DNA of 5,989 nt from the NCBI GenBank assembly GCA_934754975.1, contig CAKVKI010000164.1, positions 1-5,989 of the forward strand, read 5' to 3'. A program made the translations under genes and the position numbers. The notes beneath the pieces are model-generated. The model was not told the origin of the DNA, ran no database searches, and saw only the letters and a program-made list of their open reading frames with translations. Position 1 is the stretch's first letter; every line of letters starts with the position of its first letter. Below, piece after piece: positions 1 through 5,618 of this stretch. The stretch comes from an uncultured Alistipes sp. GTDB lineage: Bacteria > Bacteroidota > Bacteroidia > Bacteroidales > Rikenellaceae.

Positions 1-425
1 TGCGGGGGCTGATTCCGATCTACACCATGAGCTACTACTCGCCGCTGTGGCTGCGCTACTTCATCCGCTGGTGCGGGCCGTGGATGATCCGGCAGTTCCC
101 GTTCGAGGAGTGCTATTTCCTGGAGGACGCCAAGAAGTTCCGCGCCGAGCTGAAGTGCCCGCTGGTCTATGTGGGCGGGCTGGTGAGCCGCGAGGGGATC
201 GACAGGGCGCTGGACGCGGGATTTGAACTGGTGCAGATGGCCCGGGCGCTGGTCAACGACCCCGCGTTCGTCAACAAACTCCGGGAGGGCGACGCCGCGA
301 CCCGCAGCGAGTGCGACCACCGCAACTACTGCATCGCGCGCATGTACTCGGTGGATATGAAGTGCTGCAAGCACTGCGGCGACCTGCCGCGCAAAATCCG
401 TGAGGAGCTGGCAAAACTGCCGTAA
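1..425 (+). CDS. NADH:flavin oxidoreductase (Old Yellow Enzyme family), C-terminal part only
   Basis: The reading frame is open from base 3 of the window, so the start lies upstream; about 140 C-terminal residues remain of a protein that is usually 370-400 residues or longer. The segment LVYVGGLVSREGIDRALDAG followed by ELVQMARALVNDPAF matches the last strands of the OYE TIM barrel, where the GG and the MAR/NDP segment hold the FMN phosphate. These flavoenzymes use NAD(P)H to reduce activated C=C bonds such as enones or dienoyl thioesters, in the cytoplasm. The tail is Cys-rich: CDHRNYCIARM, then KCCKHC. Its spacing recalls the cluster-binding region of 2,4-dienoyl-CoA-reductase-like members, but a residue that is often Cys is Arg here, so iron-sulfur binding is uncertain. 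The SDR gene begins two bases after the TAA stop, implying co-transcription. The family call is secure; the substrate is unknown. Confidence 0.88.
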   Translation, partial: RGLIPIYTMSYYSPLWLRYFIRWCGPWMIRQFPFEECYFLEDAKKFRAELKCPLVYVGGLVSREGIDRALDAGFELVQMARALVNDPAFVNKLREGDAATRSECDHRNYCIARMYSVDMKCCKHCGDLPRKIREELAKLP

Positions 426-427
426 AC

Positions 428-1576
428 ATGGAACATAAGAACGACACAAACCCGATGGACAAGCAACCGAGACATACGCCCGGCGAAGGCGCGCAAGGCA
501 TCCGCACCGGACAGGAGACGGCGGGGACGGTACAGGGCACCAACGCCGGGCAGGAGACGGCACAGCATTCCCGGCGGATGAAGCGCGGCGAAGTCCGGCC
601 GGGAAGCGCATGGGCGCTGGTGACGGGAGCCGGATCGGGCATCGGACGCTGTTACGCCCTGCGGCTGGCGGCGCTGGGCTACCGGCTGGTGATCGTCGGC
701 AACAACGCCGCACCGCTCGAAGCCGTGGCCGGAGAGATACGCAGCGCGGCGGGAGCGTCCGCTTCCGCAACAGGAACGGGCCGGGCCGAGATACCTGCGG
801 CGGGGACACCGACAGCAGGGACACCAGCAGCAGGGACAACGACAACAGGGACATCTGCGGCAGGAATACCGGCAGAAGGAACACAGACAGCGGGAACACC
901 GGCGGCGGGAACAATCGAAGCACCTGCAACACCCACACGCCTCCCCGAAGTCCGGGTCATGCCGATGGACCTCGCACGGGTCGGGGCGGCACAGGAGTTG
1001 TATGACCGGACTGCGGCCGAAGGGATCGAAATCGACGTGGTGATAAACAATGCGGGCATCTTCTCGTTCTGCGACATCCTGACGACGCCCGCCGAGCGTA
1101 TCGAACGCATCGTCCTGCTGCACGACCTGACCGTCTCGCAGCTCTGCCGCCTTTATGCCGCCGACATGGTTCGCCGCGGAGTGCGGGGGCACATTCTCAA
1201 CATGTCCTCCTACTCGCTGTGGATGCCGTTTCCGGGGCTGGCTTTGTACAGTGCGTCGAAGGCTTACATGCGGTCGTTCTCGGTGGCCTTCGCCAAGGAG
1301 GTCCGCGAATGCGGAATCCGCGTCACGGCGGTTTGTCCGGCGGGCGTGGCGACCGACCTCTACGGGCTGACGCCCCGCTGGCAGCGGATCGGCAAACGGC
1401 TCGGGGTGCTTATCACGCCCGACAACTGCGCCCGGAAGGGACTGCGGGCGCTGTGGCGGGGCCGCCGCTGCATCGTGCCCGACTGGTGGAACAGGGCGTG
1501 GATTCCCCTCTGCAAAGCGCTGCCGATGTGGGCGTTGCGGCCGATTCGCAGGTTCACGATGCGATTCCAGAAATAA
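428..1576 (+). CDS. SDR-family NAD(P)-dependent oxidoreductase with a repetitive insert
   Basis: This is a classical short-chain dehydrogenase fold: cofactor motif TGAGSGIG at residues 66-73, NNAG at 207-210, catalytic Ser261, Tyr274 and Lys278 in YSASK, and PAGVATD at 304-310. Such enzymes interconvert alcohols and ketones with NAD(P)H in the cytoplasm. Strand 2 ends VIVGNN, with neither a clear Asp nor a clear Arg, so cofactor preference is open. Two parts are odd. Residues 1-50 are a hydrophilic low-complexity extension, and residues 121-162 are pentapeptide repeats inserted between the helix after strand 2 and strand 3. Removing both leaves about 275 residues, a normal SDR size. The start at 428 gives tight spacing to the upstream flavin oxidoreductase; an ATG at 578 (residue 51) would give a conventional N-terminus. 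No Shine-Dalgarno precedes either. The enzyme class is secure; substrate and start are not. Confidence 0.9.
   Translation: MEHKNDTNPMDKQPRHTPGEGAQGIRTGQETAGTVQGTNAGQETAQHSRRMKRGEVRPGSAWALVTGAGSGIGRCYALRLAALGYRLVIVGNNAAPLEAVAGEIRSAAGASASATGTGRAEIPAAGTPTAGTPAAGTTTTGTSAAGIPAEGTQTAGTPAAGTIEAPATPTRLPEVRVMPMDLARVGAAQELYDRTAAEGIEIDVVINNAGIFSFCDILTTPAERIERIVLLHDLTVSQLCRLYAADMVRRGVRGHILNMSSYSLWMPFPGLALYSASKAYMRSFSVAFAKEVRECGIRVTAVCPAGVATDLYGLTPRWQRIGKRLGVLITPDNCARKGLRALWRGRRCIVPDWWNRAWIPLCKALPMWALRPIRRFTMRFQK
512..561 (+). repeat. 39-bp-spaced direct repeat in the SDR N-terminal extension
   Basis: The 11-base string CAGGAGACGGC occurs at 512-522 and again at 551-561, spaced 39 bp, which is 13 codons. 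Both copies are in the same frame and encode QET preceded by Gly. The repeat lies wholly inside the low-complexity extension ahead of the Rossmann fold, so it is not part of the catalytic domain. Confidence 0.7.
788..913 (+). repeat. 15-bp tandem repeat encoding GTPAA-like pentapeptides
   Basis: From 803 the sequence runs in consecutive 15-bp units encoding GTPTA, GTPAA, GTTTT, GTSAA, GIPAE, GTQTA, GTPAA and a final GT; the preceding EIPAA at 788-802 is a degenerate unit. Units diverge at some positions but keep length exactly, so the frame is preserved. Of 12 Thr codons in 803-913, 11 are ACA, whereas in the SDR core after residue 175 I find only ACG, ACC and ACT. The repeat sits in the surface loop between the helix after strand 2 and strand 3, where an expansion could be tolerated without breaking the cofactor site. 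Confidence 0.9.
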
Positions 1577-1613
1577 CCGTCACAAACGGCGATAACATAC
1601 TTCGGGGTTTAAA

Positions 1614-1628
1614 TGCCGCTGCGCGGCA
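1614..1628 (+). terminator. Short GC hairpin after the SDR gene, possible terminator
   Basis: TGCCGC (1614-1619) and GCGGCA (1623-1628) form a perfect 6-bp stem around a TGC triloop, 38 bases after the SDR stop. No T-run follows on the + strand, so it is not a standard intrinsic terminator. It could aid termination or protect the 3' end, or be chance in GC-rich DNA. Confidence 0.25.
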
Positions 1629-1684
1629 GGATCAGGGCATGACACGGCCGGCAGGAAAGGTGCATGAACCGGGAATCGAAAAAG

Positions 1685-1713
1685 TCCGCCCGGTGAATAT
1701 CAGGCCGGGCGGA
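1685..1713 (-). terminator. Terminator-like hairpin oriented to the minus strand
   Basis: TCCGCCCGG (1685-1693) and CCGGGCGGA (1705-1713) form a perfect 9-bp stem with an 11-base loop. On the + strand the stem is followed by ACGCCC, with no T-run. On the minus strand it is followed by CTTTTTCG, as in a Rho-independent terminator. No minus-strand gene ends here, so it would stop antisense transcription, or simply act as a stable structure on the + transcript. Confidence 0.4.
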
Positions 1714-1748
1714 ACGCCCTGCCGCCGGCCAGGGCCAGGACAGGCGGC

Positions 1749-1770
1749 ACAGACGCAGACACAGACGCAG
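1749..1770. repeat. Short 12-bp-period tandem repeat
   Basis: ACAGACGCAG occurs at 1749-1758 and 1761-1770, with AC between the copies, giving a 12-bp period. It is non-coding and short, and it resembles in composition the ACA-rich repeat inside the SDR gene. Confidence 0.6.
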
Positions 1771-1894
1771 GTACACGACACACGATACGGCGCAGGCGCA
1801 GATGCACGGTTAAAAACCAGCTCCGGACGGAGTCGCGCCCGGCGCACCCGCCCGGGCGGAACGACAACCGGGAGACAATAAAAAAACGACAGAT

Positions 1895-2521
1895 ATGCAA
1901 CAGATCAGAAACGTAATTTTCGACCTCGGGGGCGTCCTCGTGGACCTCGACATCGAACGCTGCATCGCAGCGTTCCGCGAGCTGGGCATGCCCCGGGTCG
2001 CCGACCTTATCAACCCCTACTACCCTGCCGAGATGATCGGCCGGCTGGAGCGGGGCGACATCCCGTTCCACGAAGCCTGCGATGAGATGCGCCGGCTGGA
2101 CAACCAGCCCGAAGTGACCGATCCCGAGATCGCGGCGGCGTACAGCGCATTTCTGGTGGGGATTCCGGTCGCCAAACTGCGGCAGATCGCCCGGCTCCGA
2201 GAAGCGGGCGTCCGCACCTACGTACTTTCGAACAACAACCCGGCGGCGATGGTCGCCATCCGCGGCGCATTTACGGCCGACGGGCGGACGATGGACGACT
2301 ACTTCGACAAGATATACCTTTCGTACGAACTGCACGAGCTGAAACCCTCGGAGGCGATTTTCCGCAAGGTGATCGCCGACAGCGGCGTGATCCCCGCCGA
2401 AACGCTCTTCATCGACGACGGACAGAAGAACGTGGACGCCGCGCATGCGCTGGGATTCGCCGTCTACATGCCCGCGCCGGGAGAGGATTTCGGGCATCTG
2501 TTCGAGGAGATAGCGCGCTGA
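1895..2521 (+). CDS. HAD-superfamily hydrolase, subfamily IA (putative phosphatase)
   Basis: All four HAD motifs are present in 208 residues. Motif I is IFDLGGVLVDLD with nucleophile Asp10; motif II is VLSNNN with Ser112; motif III is LKPSEAIF with Lys150; motif IV is FIDDGQKN with Asp164 and Asp165. The helical cap lies between motifs I and II, as in subfamily IA enzymes of the YihX type. The usual second Asp of DxD is Gly (DLG), as in the DLGNV/DLGGV branch that includes the glucose-1-phosphate phosphatase YihX, so Mg2+-dependent phosphate-ester hydrolysis in the cytoplasm is likely. The substrate cannot be read from sequence. The ATG at 1895 places motif I at the expected distance from the N-terminus and is preceded by an A-rich stretch rather than a Shine-Dalgarno. 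Gaps of 318 and 409 bp on either side suggest it is not tightly co-transcribed with its neighbours. Confidence 0.93.
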   Translation: MQQIRNVIFDLGGVLVDLDIERCIAAFRELGMPRVADLINPYYPAEMIGRLERGDIPFHEACDEMRRLDNQPEVTDPEIAAAYSAFLVGIPVAKLRQIARLREAGVRTYVLSNNNPAAMVAIRGAFTADGRTMDDYFDKIYLSYELHELKPSEAIFRKVIADSGVIPAETLFIDDGQKNVDAAHALGFAVYMPAPGEDFGHLFEEIAR

Positions 2522-2528
2522 GGAGCGC
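2515..2528 (+). terminator. Small hairpin over the HAD gene stop codon
   Basis: GCGCT (2515-2519), loop GAGG, and AGCGC (2524-2528) form a 5-bp stem spanning the TGA stop. No T-run follows. It may be a weak 3'-end structure or chance; it is recorded because no other + strand terminator is visible after this gene. Confidence 0.2.
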
Positions 2529-2930
2529 AGAGGAGGGCAGCTGAGCCGAAACCGCAGCGCCGAAAATGCACGATTTGAACAGCAAGACTGAAAACGCGCG
2601 AGGCAACGCTCGACGAGAGAACCCGCACGACGGAGTTCCGCTGCAAAGCACGGAATGCGGGCCGCAATCCCGCACGGCCTGATTTCCGCCGCGAAGTCCC
2701 GAACGCAGCCGCAAAACCGCACGACCGGATTTCCGGCGCAGGTTCGGAGGGAGGAGCCGCCCGCAAAACAGCACGACCGCGCTCAGGCAGGCTCCCGGAC
2801 GCCCGGAGGAATGAGACGATTAAGACAAAGCACCCGGTGCAAGATTGCAGAAAGCAGCATAAAAACGATACGACAAAAGGCGGCTGCCGGGGATTCCGGC
2901 GCCGCACTACGACTTTAAACAGAATAAACC
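2522..2930. other. 409-bp repeat-rich intergenic region, HAD to AsmA-like gene
   Basis: No supported gene is present. Open frames on both strands cross the region, but they are built from the tandem repeat and contain no recognisable domain; the 47-bp period is not a multiple of three, so no single frame follows the repeat. Apart from the array (see 2623-2768) there is a small hairpin, GCCGG/CCGGC, at 2886-2900, 30 bases before the next start codon. I see no TAnnTTTG promoter for the downstream gene. Confidence 0.6.
2623..2768. repeat. Degenerate tandem repeat of about 47 bp
   Basis: Units start at 2623, 2670 and 2717 (spacing 47 and 47), each with CCGCACG; a weaker fourth start, CAGCACGACC, is at 2769 (spacing 52). 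The second and third units agree at 17 of their first 19 bases (CCGCACG, then GATTTCCG) and both end CCGCAAAA. The first and second align over their full length with two single-base gaps at about two-thirds identity by eye. A possible more decayed unit starts near 2580. The third unit carries about 5 extra bases. There are no unique spacers between units and no flanking transposon gene, so this is neither CRISPR nor an IS remnant as far as can be seen. Confidence 0.75.
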
Positions 2931-5618
2931 ATGAAGAGATGGATTAAAATTACGCTGATCGCCGCGGCCGTCCTGGCCGTGCTGATCGTCATAGCAGCGA
3001 TCGCCGTTTCGCCCGTAGCCAAGAACTACATCGAAAAACACGACCGCGAACTGCTCGGCCGCTCGATCCGCATGGAACGGCTGCGGATGAACATTTTCAC
3101 CGGACGCCTGCGCATCGAAGGACTCCGCATCGGCGAAAGCGCCGATTCGGCGACGTTTTTCAGGCTGGACAGCTTCGATATGCGCATGCGGCTGTGGCCG
3201 CTGCTGGGGAACCGCATAGTCGTGAAGAAAATCTCGTTCGCAGGTCCCGACGTGAAGATCTACCAGCGGGGCAGCGCTTTCAGTTTCGACGACATCATAA
3301 CCCGCTTCGCGGGCGACACGACAGCCGTCGCCGCAACGCCCGAAAAACCCTCGAAACCGTGGGAAGTGGGCATTTACGACATCTCGATCCGCAACGGCAG
3401 GGTGTTCTACAAAGACCTTGCGCTCAACGCCGAATGGGGCATGAACGACGTGAACCTGCATATTCCGGGCGTCTACTTCTCGGGCGAAAAGACCGACGTG
3501 GGCGCCGTGCTGAACTTCGCCGAAGGCGGTTCGCTCTCGACCGACGTGGGCTACAACATCGAAACCTCGGAATTCGACATCGGAATCCGGCTGCAGGACT
3601 TCGCGCTGGCGGGCACGCTGCCCTACTTCCGGCAGTCGCTCGACGTCACGGCCGTGGACGGCCGCCTGTCGGCCGACATCCGCCTGCGCGGCAACACGGA
3701 ACACCTGCTTTCGCTCACGACCGAGGGCACGGCTTCGCTGGCGGGCTTCGCCCTGCGCGACCGGCAGCAGCGGCCCGTGGCGGGCGTGGATACGCTGAGC
3801 GTAAAACTCGCCGAGGGCGATCTGGGCAAAATGCGTTTTGTGTTCGACCGCATCTACGTTTCGGGGCTTTCGGCGCTGTTCGAAATGACGCCGGAGGGCA
3901 ACAGTCTTGCCGCCCTGATGAAATCGCCGTCGGCCGCGGAAGCCGCGTCGCCGACCGCCGTTTCCGCTTCTGCGGCAACGAATCCCGCTCCGGAAGCAGC
4001 CCCCGCTCCGGAAGCAGCCCCCGCTCCGGAAGCCCAAATCACGACGTCCGACGCCGCGGGAAGCACGACGCCGGGTCCGACGCTCCGGATCGCCGACCTG
4101 GAAATCGCCAAAGGCCGCGTGACGATGCGCGACCTGACGATGCACCGCCCGTTCGAATACACCGTCTCGGAGATCCGCATGCGCAGCCGCGATTTCGACC
4201 CCTCGAAGCGCAACAGCATGACCATCGACGCACGTATGCAGAAAACCGGCTCGGCGAAACTGCGCTGGGAAGGGACGCTCGACGACATGAACAACCAAAA
4301 CATCACGCTTTGGCTCACCAACCTCGACCTGCGCGACTTCGGTCCCTACTGCGAACATTACACGGCCTATCCGCTGACCAAGGGCAACCTCACGTTCCGC
4401 AGCCAGAACGTCATCCGCAACCGCTATCTCGACGGCACCAACCACCTCGACATGTTCGAACCGAAGGTGGATAAAAAACGCAAGGAGATCAAGGCCGAGA
4501 TGAATATTCCGCTCAAGCTGGGGCTATACGTCCTGAAAGACAAAAAGGGGCATGTGAAGATGGACCTTCCGGTCAAGGGGAGTCTCGATTCGCCGGAGTT
4601 CTCCTACCGCAAGATCGTGCTGAAGGCGATCGGCAACGTACTGCTGAAAGTCGTGACGGCGCCCTTCTCGTTCCTGTCGGGCAATAAGGAGAACCTCGAA
4701 TACATCAATATCGACCCGCTGCAATACGTCTTCACGTCGGAGCAGTACGCTTCGCTGGACAAGATCGCGCAGGCGCTGCAGGACAAGCCCGAAATGCACA
4801 TCGTCCTGACGCAGCGCGTCAACATGCGCCGCGCCCTGCCCCGGCAGGCGGCCGGCGCGCTCCGGATGGCCTACGCCGAGCATCTGAAGAGCGCAGACAC
4901 GACCGGCCGCCAGCCGATGTCGATGCTCGAATACGAAAAGATCCAGCAGACCGACATCCGCACTCCGGCGATCATGGCCTTTGCCGATTCGCTGCTGGCA
5001 CAGCGGGGAATTTCGCCGCAGGGACTTTCGGCCGACGCCAAGGCGCTGGCGCTCTACCGCGAAAAAGCCGCCGGACAGCTGGCCCGCATGATGGCCGCAC
5101 GCAACAAGGCGCTGGCCGAGTACATGCAGTCCACGCACGGCGCGACGGCTCCGGCGTTCCGGGTGCAGACGCTGGATTCGCTGGCGCTGCCGAATTACGC
5201 GGGCCGCGACCGTTACACGATCGCCCTCGAAGTGGACGGCGAGACCGTGGAGGTCGAAGCGGACGACGACAATACGGATACCGGAACGGATGCAGGCATA
5301 GCGCCGGAGGATGTTCAGGCGGATTCGACAGGCTTGGGAACAGGCATCCCGGAAGGAGAGGCGGCAGGAAACGGAAAGGCGGCAGATGCGGCTGTCCCGG
5401 CTCCGGTTTCGGCTTCGGCCCCAGCTCTGGCTTCGGCTTCGGCAAGTTCCGGTATTCCGGCCGGAACGGATGCTGAGGTTTCGGGCAACGCGGATGCAGA
5501 AACTTCGGGCGGCGCAGCGGCAGTACCGGTTTCGGGCGGCGCGGATGCAGAGACTTCGGGCAGTGAAACGGCAGTACCGGCGGCAGGCACAGCCGCCGGA
5601 CCGGATACGGCCCAATAA
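2931..5618 (+). CDS. AsmA-like / DUF748 envelope protein
   Basis: This 895-residue protein has an N-terminal anchor (residues about 5-27, preceded by MKRWIK), so the bulk should be periplasmic. Residues about 30-325 have the alternating strand pattern of AsmA-like proteins (RIEGLRIG, FRLDSFDMRMRLWPLL, VVKKISFAGPDVKIYQ). Residues about 505-630 match the DUF748 C-terminal core: LGLYVLKDKKGHVKMDLPVK, a segment ending NVLLKVVTAPFSFLSG (to 584), then PLQYVFTSEQYASLDKIAQA with a predicted helix. AsmA-superfamily proteins act in the cell envelope and several affect outer-membrane lipid transport or assembly; a comparable role here is inference. Two stretches lie outside the conserved fold: an Ala/Pro/Glu linker near 335-375 with a perfect repeat, and a 118-residue Ala/Gly/Ser/Thr-rich tail from residue 778. 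The ATG at 2931 directly precedes the anchor. The stop codon lies within an intergenic-type repeat. Confidence 0.87.
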   Translation: MKRWIKITLIAAAVLAVLIVIAAIAVSPVAKNYIEKHDRELLGRSIRMERLRMNIFTGRLRIEGLRIGESADSATFFRLDSFDMRMRLWPLLGNRIVVKKISFAGPDVKIYQRGSAFSFDDIITRFAGDTTAVAATPEKPSKPWEVGIYDISIRNGRVFYKDLALNAEWGMNDVNLHIPGVYFSGEKTDVGAVLNFAEGGSLSTDVGYNIETSEFDIGIRLQDFALAGTLPYFRQSLDVTAVDGRLSADIRLRGNTEHLLSLTTEGTASLAGFALRDRQQRPVAGVDTLSVKLAEGDLGKMRFVFDRIYVSGLSALFEMTPEGNSLAALMKSPSAAEAASPTAVSASAATNPAPEAAPAPEAAPAPEAQITTSDAAGSTTPGPTLRIADLEIAKGRVTMRDLTMHRPFEYTVSEIRMRSRDFDPSKRNSMTIDARMQKTGSAKLRWEGTLDDMNNQNITLWLTNLDLRDFGPYCEHYTAYPLTKGNLTFRSQNVIRNRYLDGTNHLDMFEPKVDKKRKEIKAEMNIPLKLGLYVLKDKKGHVKMDLPVKGSLDSPEFSYRKIVLKAIGNVLLKVVTAPFSFLSGNKENLEYINIDPLQYVFTSEQYASLDKIAQALQDKPEMHIVLTQRVNMRRALPRQAAGALRMAYAEHLKSADTTGRQPMSMLEYEKIQQTDIRTPAIMAFADSLLAQRGISPQGLSADAKALALYREKAAGQLARMMAARNKALAEYMQSTHGATAPAFRVQTLDSLALPNYAGRDRYTIALEVDGETVEVEADDDNTDTGTDAGIAPEDVQADSTGLGTGIPEGEAAGNGKAADAAVPAPVSASAPALASASASSGIPAGTDAEVSGNADAETSGGAAAVPVSGGADAETSGSETAVPAAGTAAGPDTAQ
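3984..4034 (+). repeat. Perfect 18-bp tandem repeat encoding PAPEAA
   Basis: Two identical 18-bp units (3984-4001 and 4002-4019) are followed by a third truncated at 15 bp (4020-4034), encoding PAPEAA, PAPEAA and PAPEA at residues 352-368. The near-perfect identity suggests recent duplication or active slippage. The unit is a multiple of three, so copy-number change would keep the frame and alter only the length of a flexible, probably periplasmic linker. Confidence 0.95.
5490..5591 (+). repeat. 51-bp repeat in the low-complexity tail of the AsmA-like protein
   Basis: Two 51-bp units (5490-5540 and 5541-5591) each encode ADAETSG, then AVP about six residues later, giving a 17-residue period. 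A shorter related piece, TDAEVSG, occurs just before. The CCGGAACGGATGC string also occurs twice in the tail, at about 5281 and 5461. Codon use shifts here: Asp is mostly GAT and Ala is often GCA or GCT, while the conserved core mostly uses GAC and GCC/GCG. Confidence 0.8.

Larger units (their letters stand above)
1577..1894. other. 318-bp intergenic region, SDR to HAD hydrolase
   Basis: I see no convincing gene here. A + frame stays open through most of it, but that frame is a shadow running on from inside the SDR gene and carries no recognisable motif. Contents are two hairpins (1614-1628 and 1685-1713), a 12-bp-period repeat at 1749-1770, and the 12-base string CCGGGCGGAACG twice (1705-1716 and 1852-1863). 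No match to the Bacteroidota promoter TAnnTTTG was found; TACTTCGG near 1598 is too poor to call. The last 20 bases before the HAD start are A-rich, a common leader style in this phylum. Confidence 0.6.

Noticed and set aside
326..1192. Minus-strand open frame rich in Cys and Arg opposite the SDR gene
   Set aside because: The Cys/Arg runs are simply the antisense reading of the 15-bp repeat, which stays open in several frames because its period is a multiple of three.
1590..1610. TACTTCGG as a promoter -7 element for the HAD gene
   Set aside because: It misses two of the four TTTG positions, has no TTTG element at the right distance, and lies nearly 300 bases from the gene.
1219..1881. Plus-strand 220-codon frame running from the SDR gene into the following gap
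   Set aside because: Its first half is an out-of-frame shadow of conserved SDR sequence and its second half has no domain; it is open by composition.
1700..2722. Minus-strand 340-codon frame opposite the HAD gene
   Set aside because: The + strand HAD protein has all four catalytic motifs; the antisense translation has none and extends only into repeats.
2580..2815. CRISPR array
   Set aside because: Units are adjacent and degenerate, with no regular unique spacers and no cas genes nearby; the same applies to the array at 5603-5735.
2655..2918. Possible 87-residue gene before the AsmA-like gene
   Set aside because: It is made of the 47-bp repeat, whose period shifts frame from unit to unit, and it shows no domain, signal or start context.
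2907..4445. Long minus-strand open frame of 512 codons opposite the AsmA-like gene
   Set aside because: It lies antisense to a protein with a clear anchor and DUF748 core, its translation is biased in composition with no recognisable domain, and long antisense frames are expected opposite GC-rich coding sequence.
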